A stretch of 64,000 nt of DNA from Paenibacillus abyssi (lineage in GTDB: Bacteria; Bacillota; Bacilli; Paenibacillales; Paenibacillaceae): assembly GCF_014640295.1 (NCBI RefSeq), contig NZ_BMGR01000014.1:83393-147392 (forward strand), read 5' to 3'. The number at the start of each line of letters is the position of its first letter. Within the stretch, counting starts at the first letter, position 1. The notes under the pieces are model-generated. The model made no database searches, had not been told where the DNA came from, and saw only the letters and a program-made list of their open reading frames with translations. The position numbers and the translations under genes are program-made. Of the stretch, positions 1-8,353 are shown one piece after another.

Positions 1-741
1 GAGAATTTTTACGGTAACCACGTTGTATCGGGAATCAAAACCTGTGCCCCGATCAGACATTGGAGTGCTCGCCACGTTGTAACTTTTCTAGTACGCAACT
101 CCCCTCCCTGGGAGAATTACGGCAATTACAATCTGCTCAATCTTTATGGATCTGCGATGGGCGGCGTGGCCGAATGCCCGATTGGTGCTGCAATCGGCGC
201 AGAAAACGACGCGATTAAAGCCTGCTCCGGGTCCGGATCCCGCTTCGGCTGCTTTGTTTGCAGCGTGGTGGGGGATGATATCTCTCTTCGGAACATGATT
301 GGGGATTACCCTGAGCTCGAGCCTTACTACAGGCTCAGAGGGCTGCTGAAAAAGGCACAGGACATCCGGTATGGGTTTTATACTGCATTCCAGCGAAAAG
401 GCCGTAATCGCTTTGAGCCGGGGTTTGGAAACATGAATGGGGACGGGCTAACGATACTGGCCAAGCGAATGATTGAACTCGGGATACGAATTGAAGAAGC
501 AGAGGTTCAAGAGATTATACGTCAAATCGTCTTGAGGGAATACCGGGAAGGAAATGCGATCTCCCCGAGGTTTCGGGAAGCGATATTTGCACATCTCCCC
601 CTACACCCCCTGTTCACGGCACAAATGTATGATTCCATCTTGGATCCAGAGGGAGTCATTGATCGCCGTACATCTGAGGATAGGGAAGCGATTGAACGAA
701 TTTTGCAAATGGAGAAAGACGGGCTTCTTACAATTGAGTAA
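1..741 (+). CDS. DndC-like sulfurtransferase / PAPS-reductase superfamily, 5' end outside window
   Basis: The frame is open from base 1, so the N-terminal half, including the PP-loop, lies outside; 246 C-terminal codons are visible. Seen: PIRHW, then NSPPWENYGN, GGVAECP and RFGCFVCSVV. These match the C-terminal half of DndC, the PAPS-reductase-like enzyme of DNA phosphorothioation, whose cysteines in the ECP and RFGCxxC motifs hold an iron-sulphur cluster. The last 150 residues are helical and unassigned. It is the only + strand gene before 11 kb and converges on operon A. DndB, DndD and DndE are not visible here, so a role in phosphorothioation is inferred; it could be another member of the superfamily. 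Confidence 0.75.
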   Translation, partial: ENFYGNHVVSGIKTCAPIRHWSARHVVTFLVRNSPPWENYGNYNLLNLYGSAMGGVAECPIGAAIGAENDAIKACSGSGSRFGCFVCSVVGDDISLRNMIGDYPELEPYYRLRGLLKKAQDIRYGFYTAFQRKGRNRFEPGFGNMNGDGLTILAKRMIELGIRIEEAEVQEIIRQIVLREYREGNAISPRFREAIFAHLPLHPLFTAQMYDSILDPEGVIDRRTSEDREAIERILQMEKDGLLTIE

Positions 742-752
742 ATCATATGAAC

Positions 753-802
753 AAAAAAGGAAGGGCAGCCGGAGATCGTCACTGATCCCCTGGCACCCTT
801 CC
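753..802 (-). terminator. Intrinsic terminator of operon A
   Basis: On the minus strand a GGAAGGG/CCCTTCC stem (759-765 with 796-802) is followed by six T. It sits just after the stop of the 809-1102 gene and between the two convergent genes. Confidence 0.8.
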
Positions 803-808
803 TTATGG

Positions 809-1102
809 TTATTGTTCTTGCTGAACGGCCTGCAATAAAGAGAATGCGTAATTCAGACTCACTTGGCCATCAAAGGAATAAGACCATACATGCTCTTCCG
901 ATTCGGGGACGCCAGGAGTGACACGAACGACCTTTGCGTAGCCATCGTCCGTTTTCAGCTCCTCGTCATCGTCGTCTCCAAAGCCATGCTCAGCCAAATG
1001 ACTTTCAATTGCTGAACGCCCAAATGAGGCGATCCGTCCAAGATCCGAATCCGCAATAAGGCTCTTGCATTGCCCTTCATCCATCAGAAGAAACATGAAC
1101 AT
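809..1102 (-). CDS. Small acidic protein of unknown function
   Basis: 97 residues from ATG at 1102, chosen because GGGAGGA lies 9 nt upstream; an in-frame GTG at 1129 has no such site. The middle is acidic (GDDDDEELKTDD). I recognise no family. It is the last gene of operon A, directly after the JAMM protease. In PRTRC-type ubiquitin-like cassettes a ThiF/E1 gene often sits near this position, but this protein is far too short for an E1 and has no nucleotide-binding motif. Confidence 0.65.
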   Translation of the reverse strand: MFMFLLMDEGQCKSLIADSDLGRIASFGRSAIESHLAEHGFGDDDDEELKTDDGYAKVVRVTPGVPESEEHVWSYSFDGQVSLNYAFSLLQAVQQEQ

Positions 1103-1131
1103 TTGTAAATTCCTCCCGAGACGACCCACTC

Positions 1132-1160
1132 CCGCGGGATCGTCATTTCCGACCCCGCGG
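1132..1160. repeat. Inverted repeat between two genes
   Basis: CCGCGGG (1132-1138) pairs with CCCGCGG (1154-1160) around a 15-nt loop, with no T run. It lies between the JAMM gene and the last gene of operon A. It could be an mRNA processing or stability hairpin. Confidence 0.4.
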
Positions 1161-1182
1161 TTGGGCGCGTACCGGCTACTAC

Positions 1183-2055
1183 CTACTCTTCCGACATGTC
1201 ATTCACATACGATTCCCAAGCCTCTCCGCAGTCTCTTATGAAGCCATCAAGGTCTGTGCCTTTTATTTGCTCCACCAGATGTTTTGCGTGCGGCTTAGGG
1301 AAAGAGTGATTGATTACAGCATCTTCGTAAATTTCCTGCTCGCCGGATTCAGCGATCCAATATTTATACATGAGCGGGATCATGGTTTCCATGTCATACT
1401 CATATCCAGCAGAATTGTCCTTGTGAACCCGTTGGTGCCATCCATCCGGATAGGCGTTCTCGGCCTGCAGGTCCGGCTGATCAAAGATGTAACCGATCGG
1501 AAGCTCGAGAAATTGTCCTCTCGCCCCGACTCGAAGCTTCACCTCTGGCATTTCATTCAGTAACCCGCCCACTACAGCATAGAGCATATAAGCCTTCTCG
1601 TCTGCATTGTCCTTCGTAGAAAAGAACGCGGGCATCGCATTATGTGAATGAATATGGAGAACCTGCACGTAACGGGCATCATTAAACCGCTGCGTACAAT
1701 CTGCTATGATTGAATCCCATCGTACCGTCTGCACCGGGCAGTCCAATTCGTATTGATTGGTGCGGCAGTCATAGAAAATCTGGATCATCACTTCGTTCTG
1801 CTCGCTTTCGCTGCAGTACGCTTTGAAAAACGAAATGGCGGTGGTAAGCAGCTCTCCGGGTATCTTTGGGAGGCGGTATTCAAACCCTTCATGGATATCA
1901 TCCAGGGAAGGGAGAAGCGGCCTGTGAAGCACAAGCCGCCCTACCAGACTGTCTCGGATTTCGTATAGCTTCCCATCACGGCCGGCGATGATGTTGTTCG
2001 GCTGCCGATCAGGAGCTTTTAGGAAATCACGCATTCTCCAGAAAAAGCCGGGCAT
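1183..2055 (-). CDS. JAMM/JAB-domain metalloprotease (PRTRC protein A-like)
   Basis: 290 residues. The stretch HIHSHNAMPAFFSTKD contains the full JAMM zinc signature H-x-H-x7-S-x2-D, about residues 134-149. JAMM proteins remove ubiquitin or ubiquitin-like (Ubl) tags; in bacteria they occur in Ubl cassettes and as PRTRC system protein A. The gene abuts the stop of the Ubl candidate and follows the E2-like gene, so all three are likely translated together. The C-terminal 90 residues show no recognisable domain. The motif is certain; the substrate is inferred from the neighbours. Confidence 0.8.
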   Translation of the reverse strand: MPGFFWRMRDFLKAPDRQPNNIIAGRDGKLYEIRDSLVGRLVLHRPLLPSLDDIHEGFEYRLPKIPGELLTTAISFFKAYCSESEQNEVMIQIFYDCRTNQYELDCPVQTVRWDSIIADCTQRFNDARYVQVLHIHSHNAMPAFFSTKDNADEKAYMLYAVVGGLLNEMPEVKLRVGARGQFLELPIGYIFDQPDLQAENAYPDGWHQRVHKDNSAGYEYDMETMIPLMYKYWIAESGEQEIYEDAVINHSFPKPHAKHLVEQIKGTDLDGFIRDCGEAWESYVNDMSEE

Positions 2056-2568
2056 TCAGCTCGCCCCCTTTTCCGTGCCGAAGCAGTCGACAAAAAGGAG
2101 CTTGTTGGGCTCGTCAGCATCGTACTTCGTCCTGGCATGGGTTAATTCCACATGCCCTTCCACCGTTGCGAGCTTCTCGCGAATCTCCTCCAGCGTGGCC
2201 TTGATCTTGCCGTCGGCGATCTCTTCTTCAAAAAGAACATTGATGATGTACGTCTGTCCGTACAGACGAACCTTCCAAGAATCAGGCTCGTTCAGCGGGA
2301 CTTTCTCAATCTTCGGCTTAGCCGGTGTAACTGGAGTCGATGTTTTAGGCGCTTTGCCGATTCTCCCTGCTGCTTTGGTAGCGGAAGCGGGTTTGCCTTT
2401 CCCCTTTTCTTCCTCTGAAGCAGCGGGTGCTTCTGGCTCCGTACCAAACAAAGAAAGCTGCCCATCCTTACCAATGGTCATTTCAAAGTGATCTGGCTGA
2501 ACAGCCTCAACGACAACCGCATTTTCCGAAAATAGACCCTGCTCTTTTTGCTCCATATTGTTTTCCAT
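2056..2568 (-). CDS. Possible ubiquitin-like protein with disordered N-terminus
   Basis: 170 residues; start at 2568 with AGAGGAG upstream. Residues 1-90 are low-complexity (A, P, K, E rich). Residues 95-170 look like a small alpha/beta domain: WKVRLYGQTYIINVLF, a helix (ATLEEIREKLATV), then a strand (KLLFVDCFGTEKG) near the C-terminus. PRTRC protein C, a Ubl-fold protein of about 70 residues, ends in a similar strand and a G-T-K-G-like tail, so I suggest a Ubl fused to a flexible leader. The gene lies exactly between the E2-like and JAMM genes, which supports this. No clear C-terminal GG is present (the tail is GTEKGAS). The Ubl call is an inference. Confidence 0.5.
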   Translation of the reverse strand: MENNMEQKEQGLFSENAVVVEAVQPDHFEMTIGKDGQLSLFGTEPEAPAASEEEKGKGKPASATKAAGRIGKAPKTSTPVTPAKPKIEKVPLNEPDSWKVRLYGQTYIINVLFEEEIADGKIKATLEEIREKLATVEGHVELTHARTKYDADEPNKLLFVDCFGTEKGAS

Positions 2569-2601
2569 ATTCCTTTTCTCCTCTCAAATGTACAAGATTT
2601 T

Positions 2602-3747
2602 TTAAACCGCGGCTGCCTGTTGAGGGGCTTCGACACGGTTATCAACACTGGCTTCAGCAGCACTTTTGAACATCTCGAAACAGTCCATTACGCTCATCTT
2701 CAATGATGACAGCTGCTTATCCTCGAAATCCTTACCTTGCAGCTTCATCAGCCATTCCCGAAGGTTTTCCCCTTGGAACAAGTGATTGTTTGCCGGCGAA
2801 TTAAAAAACAGCTCCGGCAAATTCTGCAGCTCGAATAAATTGTTGATCTCGATGCCAGATAGCTCTGGCCAACAGGCTCGCTGATCTTCTTTGTAGACAT
2901 TGGCAAAGGGATAGCGGTACAGCTCGGTTGCAGGCTTAATCACAGCGTCTTTCACCGCGAATATCCTGCAGCCCCGAATATGCTTGCCTCTGACTGCAAA
3001 GGCAAACAACAACTTCGGATGGCCGACCTGCTCGTACACGGAATCGTGAAATTGAACGTTCCGCTGCGCTTTATCCCGCTCCAAGATAATGATCTTGGTG
3101 CCATTGGACTCTTCTTGATATAACACCGTTCCCTTAGGCAATATGGGAGTGCAAGCCGTCTTAACAACCGGCGAGAACTCTGAGATTGCTTCCCGGAAGA
3201 ACTGTTTCACTTCAGCGTCCTGAATATTCGACATGACGCCGATTACACTCCGAATCATCTCGCTGTTTCTAGTGGAAGCGATTTTCACTTTGGAGAGCAG
3301 AACAAGGAAGAGATCGGCCAGCGCCTTATCATCCTCGAGCTCCGTCACCCGCTGCAGCACATAATTCAGAAATCCAGCGAAGCTGGTTGGATCGAGTTTG
3401 CTAAGATCGAACTTGCTTGCCACTGACTTATAGAGACTGACAATCAAGGGCATCGAATCTGTCCCCTCTGCCTGTCCAACGATCGTGCTGAGCACTTTCG
3501 CCAGATTCTCTCCATTCAGATTCTCAAGCGCCGGCTTAACCACCTCGGAAACAACATCGCTGCTTTGCATCAGAACCCGCTTCAAGTCTGAGGGCTCCAT
3601 CATTCCAGTGAACGCCAGAAATAATTCGTCCACTCTTATCGCTTGTTCCCGGACCGTGAAGCCATCCTCGCGCCTAACGACGCGTGCGAGCTTCGTTTGT
3701 TCATCGGGCAAGTAAATAAATCGTCCATTATCCGGCATGCGCTCCAT
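2602..3747 (-). CDS. Prokaryotic E2-like protein, family D (PRTRC protein B-like)
   Basis: 381 residues from ATG 3747, with AAAGGAG about 12 nt upstream; the in-frame GTG at 3756 is too close to that site. The C-terminal half has features of Prok-E2 family D: LLFAFAVRGKHIRGCRIFAV, then RYPFANVYKEDQRACWPEL, where the PFxNVY-x-C stretch is the family hallmark and its Cys is the candidate thiol. Residues 1-190 form an extra helical N-terminal region not usual for PRTRC B. The start lies inside the end of the upstream gene, suggesting translational coupling. The family call is fairly sure; E2-type catalysis is inferred. Confidence 0.7.
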   Translation of the reverse strand: MERMPDNGRFIYLPDEQTKLARVVRREDGFTVREQAIRVDELFLAFTGMMEPSDLKRVLMQSSDVVSEVVKPALENLNGENLAKVLSTIVGQAEGTDSMPLIVSLYKSVASKFDLSKLDPTSFAGFLNYVLQRVTELEDDKALADLFLVLLSKVKIASTRNSEMIRSVIGVMSNIQDAEVKQFFREAISEFSPVVKTACTPILPKGTVLYQEESNGTKIIILERDKAQRNVQFHDSVYEQVGHPKLLFAFAVRGKHIRGCRIFAVKDAVIKPATELYRYPFANVYKEDQRACWPELSGIEINNLFELQNLPELFFNSPANNHLFQGENLREWLMKLQGKDFEDKQLSSLKMSVMDCFEMFKSAAEASVDNRVEAPQQAAAV

Positions 3748-4219
3748 TCTCGGCACACACTCCTTTCATCATCTCGTCCAGCTTCTTCTTGAAGCGGACA
3801 ATACATTTCATCACGGAGGAGCTATATCCCCAGACTCCATTGATTGTTACCTGCAGCTGGTCGTCGCCAACTTCTGCTTCGCCCCATAGCTCTCCAAGTG
3901 GATCTTCAAAGGACGAAACAATATCAGCTAAGACAGCCTTCTGTTCTTCCCGTAAGGTCATAAGCTCGGAAACCGGAATCGTGATACACCGGGTTTCCTC
4001 CATGTCATCATCCTCAAACTCAACCGATGCACTAAATAAAAGCTCAAGCGCAGGCTGGAAGAGTGATTCGACGGCCTCATATTGACTTTCGGGCGTAAAA
4101 AAACACGATCCTGGCAACGGTTTGCCATAATCGTGCATCATTTTCGCGATAAGGATATTATCCAATCGATCGCGCATTCTCTCCAGTTCTTCCATTCCGT
4201 AATAACAGGATTTCCCCAT
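3728..4219 (-). CDS. Unknown protein encoded with the E2/JAMM cassette
   Basis: 163 residues, start 4219 with GGAGGT five nt upstream. Acidic, mainly helical at the N-terminus (MEELERMRDRLDNILIAKMM) with possible beta strands later (LQVTINGVWGY). No family recognised. Its end overlaps the start of the E2-like gene by about 20 nt, so it probably belongs to the same functional unit. Confidence 0.65.
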   Translation of the reverse strand: MGKSCYYGMEELERMRDRLDNILIAKMMHDYGKPLPGSCFFTPESQYEAVESLFQPALELLFSASVEFEDDDMEETRCITIPVSELMTLREEQKAVLADIVSSFEDPLGELWGEAEVGDDQLQVTINGVWGYSSSVMKCIVRFKKKLDEMMKGVCAENGAHAG

Positions 4220-4231
4220 TGGCTACCTCCG

Positions 4232-4516
4232 CTACAGACTCAGGCGAACCGGCAGATTATACTTCCGAGAAAGACTTTCGGCGTGTTGAAGCGCCTTATA
4301 CATGTCTTTGCCTGGAAATGTCATCTTTGCCGTGCCTTTATCGTCCGTTGGTGGTAGTTCGGAGTTGGAATAACTTCCTCGCCCATTTTCCGGCGCCCAC
4401 TCTAAACCGACATGATACAAAATCCGGTCTATCGTATTGCGCGTTTTGTAAATTTCATGCCTGCTGAAATATACCCTTTGTTCGAAAAGGGTATCGCTGA
4501 CGACAACGCTCTTCAT
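4232..4516 (-). CDS. Small basic protein of unknown function
   Basis: 94 residues from the ATG that begins MKSVVVSDTLFEQRVYF, preceded by GAGAGGAGAA; a longer frame to 4570 lacks a ribosome site. Second gene of operon A. No domain recognised. Confidence 0.6.
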   Translation of the reverse strand: MKSVVVSDTLFEQRVYFSRHEIYKTRNTIDRILYHVGLEWAPENGRGSYSNSELPPTDDKGTAKMTFPGKDMYKALQHAESLSRKYNLPVRLSL

Positions 4517-4532
4517 CGAGCATTCTCCTCTC

Positions 4533-4850
4533 TCAAAAAAAAGATTTTTTGGGCGGCTTGAGCTCATCAAACGTATTGCGCAGATGGGCCAACCGGTTCC
4601 ACTCCGTAAGGAGATTGTCCCGGTTTGCTTCCGCCTCCTCCGAAGATTCGGCGCAATCCATCATACACAAGTGATCGACGGCTAATTCGGCCTGGCTTAA
4701 CGTGAAGGAGTCAAAATCGATCTCCTCCAGTTTTTCGCAGCACTCCATGTAGTGAAGCACTCGCAAGGCGCCTTCCTCTTGTTCTGCATCTGCGGGGGAA
4801 AGACTACGTTCGCTGAGTTGCTCATCAAATCGTTCCAACATCATCCCCAA
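4533..4850 (-). CDS. First gene of operon A, small acidic helical protein
   Basis: About 105 residues. AAAGGAGG lies 8 nt before TTG 4850 and 15 nt before ATG 4844, so TTG is favoured. Very acidic and helical, with several Cys (MECCEKLEE, CMMDCAESSEE). No family recognised. It is the first gene behind leader A. Confidence 0.6.
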   Translation of the reverse strand: MGMMLERFDEQLSERSLSPADAEQEEGALRVLHYMECCEKLEEIDFDSFTLSQAELAVDHLCMMDCAESSEEAEANRDNLLTEWNRLAHLRNTFDELKPPKKSFF

Positions 4851-4892
4851 AACAGAAACCTCCTTTTGTCGTTGAAATATGAGCGGATGCAG

Positions 4893-4976
4893 AAAAACCA
4901 CTCATTCAGCGACTAATAGAACGTCAAAAGACGATTCCCCATCCAAAATGGACAGATTTAGTCACTCAATGAGTGG
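4893..4976 (-). terminator. Leader A terminator upstream of operon A
   Basis: On the minus strand CCACTCATTGAGTGACTAA (from 4976) pairs imperfectly with TTAGTCGCTGAATGAGTGG (to 4898), then TTTTT. It lies after the leader hairpin and just before the ribosome site of the first gene, so it must be read through for operon A to be expressed. Confidence 0.8.
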
Positions 4977-4991
4977 TTCATAATGCACAAG

Positions 4992-5015
4992 ATCCTCTAA
5001 GCCGCTTGGCGAGGA
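4992..5015 (-). ncRNA. Conserved leader hairpin, copy A (put-like)
   Basis: RNA-sense sequence TCCTC-GCCAAGCGGCTTA-GAGGA: a 5-bp stem closing the conserved GCCANGCGGCYYA tip, in which GCC and GGC can also pair. It starts about 30 nt after the -10 box. Four other copies share the tip and position while the stem sequence changes with pairing kept. Confidence 0.8.
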
Positions 5016-5045
5016 CAGATAAAATAAAAATTATAAGATGAAGCT

Positions 5046-5075
5046 AGTATAGCACACCCTTAGTCCAGCTGAAAA
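5046..5075 (-). promoter_or_regulatory. Promoter of operon A (extended -10)
   Basis: Minus strand TGC-TATACT at 5054-5046 with TTTTCA 18 bp upstream (5070-5075). The same -35, spacer and TGN extension recur at copies C and E. Confidence 0.6.
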
Positions 5076-5101
5076 GAAAAAAGCCTCCTGGAACGGAGGC
5101 T
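5076..5101 (-). terminator. Intrinsic terminator of operon B
   Basis: Minus-strand GCCTCC/GGAGGC stem followed by six T, directly after the stop of the 5115-5348 gene. Confidence 0.85.
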
Positions 5102-5114
5102 TGTCATACAGTAG

Positions 5115-5348
5115 TTAAACACTCGTAGGTATCGCTGTGATCTCTTTGATCAGGTCCCACGTCTTCCCTGCAAACACACCGGGAAAGTTATACTCTTCTT
5201 TTACAACATAGTCATGCTCAACCTGTTTAGCCCATACGTACAAAGGATGGTCCATTTCTTCCACTTCACACGGATGACAGATAATCTCTGTGTTGAAGTA
5301 AGACATTCTATGGCTGCTTGCTTCCCTATTACAACGATCGCATTTCAT
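5115..5348 (-). CDS. Small zinc-ribbon protein
   Basis: 77 residues. MKCDRCNREA at the N-terminus and IICHPCEVEE about 20 residues later give a CxxC...CxxC zinc ribbon. The rest (HPLYVWAKQVEHDYVV) has no recognised domain. GGGGGAG precedes the ATG. Last gene of operon B; similar short zinc-ribbon proteins are common on phages and plasmids. Function unknown. Confidence 0.7.
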   Translation of the reverse strand: MKCDRCNREASSHRMSYFNTEIICHPCEVEEMDHPLYVWAKQVEHDYVVKEEYNFPGVFAGKTWDLIKEITAIPTSV

Positions 5349-5359
5349 ATCGTCTCCCC

Positions 5360-6771
5360 CTAACCGATCAGCAGACTGAGCTGGCCGTCTTCCTGTAGGC
5401 TGAGTGGCACTTCAGGCTTCGCTGCAGCAGAGCGCGGCCGCATCAACAGTAGTTCGGCGATAGCATTTGCAAAAACTTTAAAAATGCGTCCGTCTACCGC
5501 CTGGCCCAGCATTTCATACTGGCGGAGTAAGGGTGTAAAATCGGGGAACGAGAACCATTCGGGTACCGAGAAAATTTTCCGAAGCTCCGATATGGTGAGG
5601 AATCGAAAGGATTCCCCGTCATCCGATAAAACGTAAGAGTTAGAGCAGCTTTGGGATCGGTAACGCTTTGGGATAGTCTGAAGCTCTGTCGCATCTTTGG
5701 TTACAAAGGTCTTGGAAATGCTCCTATCTGCCCAAGAGTTCCCCTTCTCTGCCTTGGATCGAAAACTCTCCATCCAGCGGGCTACCGGCTTCCACTCGAA
5801 ATCCTTGCTCGCTGCGTGATCCAAGACTTCACGAAGCTTCTTCCGTAGGAAGCGGGGCTTCTTCGGTACCTGGAACGCGAACATATCCTCCTCCGTTTTA
5901 AAGGCTAAGGAGTACGCTCGGGGCCGATGAGCAATGGATCCCCAATCAAAGCTATCGATCTCGATCGGATTCATCCAGTACGGATACACATCTCTCAGCG
6001 CGATTTGCAGCTTTTTGTACGCCGCGCTTTTGTAGTAGCCTGGAACATTTTCAAAGAAACAAACGCGGCTATCAGCTGCGCGGAGTATTCGGGCTGCTCC
6101 AATCACCAGATTATTAAATACGCCCTCTCCTCCATCACCGATTTTGCTGAAATCATTGCAGGGCAGCGTCACGAGCGAAACGTCGGATTTTACAACGTTC
6201 TGGACATCGCGCAAATCGCCGACAAATAAATACGAGTTCGGATAATTATGCTTCAGAACTTCCGCCGAATCATCCTCGAACTCGATCTCTTGGACACTTA
6301 CAAAATGCTCAGTGTCCAAAAATGAAGCTGTGCCCAAGCCACCCCCCGCGGCCAACGAGAGCAGGGATAAGCGCTGATCCTTTTGGGTGCTCACCGTTGT
6401 TGCGGCATGGATGTCAAATCGAAGCGGGCGAACCACGATGTTAGAGCGATTGCCTTCTCGAAAAACGGTAATCTCTACTTTGTCATCAATACTGATGATG
6501 GAGGCAAATTTCATTCCCGAGGCGTCTACCAGCGGCCGATAGGTCCCGGTCTTTTTATTCAGTCTGCCTGACACATGAACGGTCGCGACGGCATCTTCCG
6601 CCGGCTGGTTCGATATATGGATCTCCTGTTCAGCTTCAAGCGCCCGGACAAACAATTCCTGCCCTTCTCTAGCCCGGCGGCTTCACAAATCAAATTTTGC
6701 AGGAAAATCCGGGGCGATTTCTCCTTCTGGCTAATCCGGTATACCTTTGTTAACGTCATTTTCTTCATCAT
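5360..6771 (-). CDS. C5-cytosine DNA methyltransferase, interrupted by a 1-base frameshift
   Basis: Dcm-type motifs: SLAAGGGLGTASFLD (motif I), LPCNDFSK (motif IV with the catalytic Cys), FFENVPGY (motif VI), AHRPRAYSLAF (motif VIII) and MLGQAVDGRIFKVFANAI (motif X). The catalytic frame only reaches TTG 6655, without a ribosome site. The natural start is ATG 6771/6768 behind GGAGGA, giving MKKMTLTKVYRISQKEKSP and on to AAGLEKG; near 6658-6668 the text jumps to the other frame as QELFVRALEAEQEIHIS. One base appears to be missing (GGGCAGG where GGGCCAGG would restore the frame). Either the gene is inactivated, or there is a sequencing error, or the shorter TTG-started form is made. Confidence 0.75.
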
Positions 6772-6808
6772 TACTTCCTCCTGTCCATGTTTGCCGGCGT
6801 TAGGCCGG

Positions 6809-7723
6809 TTAAACCAAAAGTTCGCAAGAAACTTCATCTTCTTTGGGGCGATATCCCAATATTCTCTTTGCTGCAGCCCAGAAAGTCGCGGCCTTCGTTT
6901 TCTCATCAGCCTGAATCCCGGCGATGCGCATAGCCTCAAATCTCGGTTCCAGATCCTTCAGATAGGTATCTTTCAGGATACTGTAGCCAATAATAGCTTC
7001 TGCGGCCTTTGCCTTCTCCCATACATCACGGCGCCTGCAATAGACCACATACCAGTGTTGCCGACCAGCTCTCAAACAACCGGTGCAATTGGCATGCTTC
7101 CAGATGTCATAAGTCTCCGGAGGATTTACGCCGAATTCTCGTGTTGAGCTAATGGTGTTACTCCATTCCGCCAGAGGATATGCACTTTGATAGCCTTTAG
7201 CCTGGAGAATTCTACGACGCCGCTCGATCCGCTCGGTCTCTCCCGCTTCAAAACCGTAATAGATAATAATTTCATCATTACGGCCAGTTTCCGGATCCAG
7301 CGGGTAAGTCGTCTCGAGCCATTTATGAAAAGGCGCTGTCTTCAAGCGGTTCGTACATAAAGGATGCACGCCGGCCTTAAATGCTTTCGCCTCCACGGAC
7401 ACGTCGAACTGATCCTTTTCGTCCCAGCCTGGCATATTGGCGTATGTGATAGGAACACCGATCGACTCAGCCAGCTCGGTCTTGTATCTCTTGATATCCC
7501 AATGTTCAACCCACGGGTTGATATCATGGTTAATCAGTATCATGTTCTCGGGACCGTAATGCCGAGCTACCTCATAAGCCACGATGCCGGATGTTTCTCC
7601 GCCGCTGTAGCAAACCACATGCTTTACAGAAGGGTTTACCACGGGAGCTTCAAGCACTTTTTCCGTGTCGCTCGTTTCGGTATTTATGATTTCGCCCAGC
7701 AGATCAAACTGCAACTGCGTCAT
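6809..7723 (-). CDS. PP-loop / phosphoadenosine-phosphosulfate-reductase-like protein
   Basis: 304 residues from ATG 7723 (MTQLQFDLLGEI), with GGAGGAGAG upstream; the frame runs to 7894 but that part covers a terminator. CYSGGETSGIVAYEV is the SGGxxS PP-loop that binds and adenylates ATP-activated substrates; PLCTNRLKTAPFHKWL resembles the substrate loop of PAPS reductases; ANCTGCLRAGRQHW may bind metal. Together with the DndC-like fragment this is a second enzyme of the superfamily in the first 8 kb. A role in DNA or RNA sulphur chemistry is possible but not shown. Confidence 0.75.
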   Translation of the reverse strand: MTQLQFDLLGEIINTETSDTEKVLEAPVVNPSVKHVVCYSGGETSGIVAYEVARHYGPENMILINHDINPWVEHWDIKRYKTELAESIGVPITYANMPGWDEKDQFDVSVEAKAFKAGVHPLCTNRLKTAPFHKWLETTYPLDPETGRNDEIIIYYGFEAGETERIERRRRILQAKGYQSAYPLAEWSNTISSTREFGVNPPETYDIWKHANCTGCLRAGRQHWYVVYCRRRDVWEKAKAAEAIIGYSILKDTYLKDLEPRFEAMRIAGIQADEKTKAATFWAAAKRILGYRPKEDEVSCELLV

Positions 7724-7741
7724 AAGCTTCTCTCCTCCAAC

Positions 7742-7773
7742 AAAAAAGGCAGACGAAAATAAATCTCGTCTGC
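7742..7773 (-). terminator. Intercistronic terminator in operon B
   Basis: Minus-strand GGCAGACGA/TCGTCTGCC stem followed by six T. The T run ends within 10 nt of the ribosome site of the PP-loop gene, so it lies inside the operon rather than at its end. Confidence 0.8.
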
Positions 7774-7802
7774 CCTCATGTGAATATTGTTTTGAAATAA
7801 TA

Positions 7803-8318
7803 CTAGGACTGCCCGAGCACAACTCGATGTCCACGAAATCCGGTGACAAATCGCGTGTTGCACATTTCGGACAATTCTCGTACTTCCTCCTCACTCAACT
7901 CTTCCATCTCCTTTGTCAGCAGTAAGCCGTCGGGAGTAGGGTAAGAGCGATCAAAGCCTTTTTCGGAATACTCATCGATTGCGCCCTGCTCTACCTTTCC
8001 CGGCAGAATAAGTGCTTGTACCACTATCGGCTGCTCAAGAAGATATTCATCAATGGTACGGTCGATTTGGTCTCTCTGCGTATTGTTCAGCTCGTCGTTA
8101 TTGGCAAGCCGCTGCGCGATAACCTCTGATTCTTCCTGAGTTAAGGTCATGTTGCGCTGCTCGCAAAACCAGCTAATCTCGGCCTTCAAAGCTGAAATAT
8201 AGCAACCGAATCCGCCATTACGCTTCTCTACAATCTCAATACCAGCTTGTTGAAGGATAAGGGCAACCGTTTCCGGATCACCCTTCACAACAAAAGCTGA
8301 AAGATTCGCTTCATTCAC
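7803..8318 (-). CDS. Unknown acidic protein
   Basis: 171 residues beginning MNEANLSAFVVKGDPETVAL. An N-terminal alpha/beta segment is followed by acidic helices (LTQEESEVIAQRLANNDELN) and a C-terminal stretch ending in RFVTGFRGHRVVLG. No family recognised. The ribosome site (GAGGAGAG) is about 14 nt upstream, farther than usual. Middle of operon B. Confidence 0.65.
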   Translation of the reverse strand: MNEANLSAFVVKGDPETVALILQQAGIEIVEKRNGGFGCYISALKAEISWFCEQRNMTLTQEESEVIAQRLANNDELNNTQRDQIDRTIDEYLLEQPIVVQALILPGKVEQGAIDEYSEKGFDRSYPTPDGLLLTKEMEELSEEEVRELSEMCNTRFVTGFRGHRVVLGQS

Positions 8319-8353
8319 TTTTCAGCACTCTCCTCAAAAATGGACTAGCCCGC

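Noticed and set aside
4992..5015. Leader hairpins as T-box or another known riboswitch
   Set aside because: No T-box antiterminator sequence, specifier loop or other aptamer core that I know; the conserved part is too small and lies at the very 5' end.
6655..6768. Programmed frameshift in the methyltransferase
   Set aside because: No slippery heptamer or downstream stimulatory hairpin was found at the junction, so a plain deletion is more likely.
7724..7894. Longer N-terminus of the PP-loop protein
   Set aside because: That part of the frame covers a terminator and overlaps the previous gene; ATG 7723 has the ribosome site.
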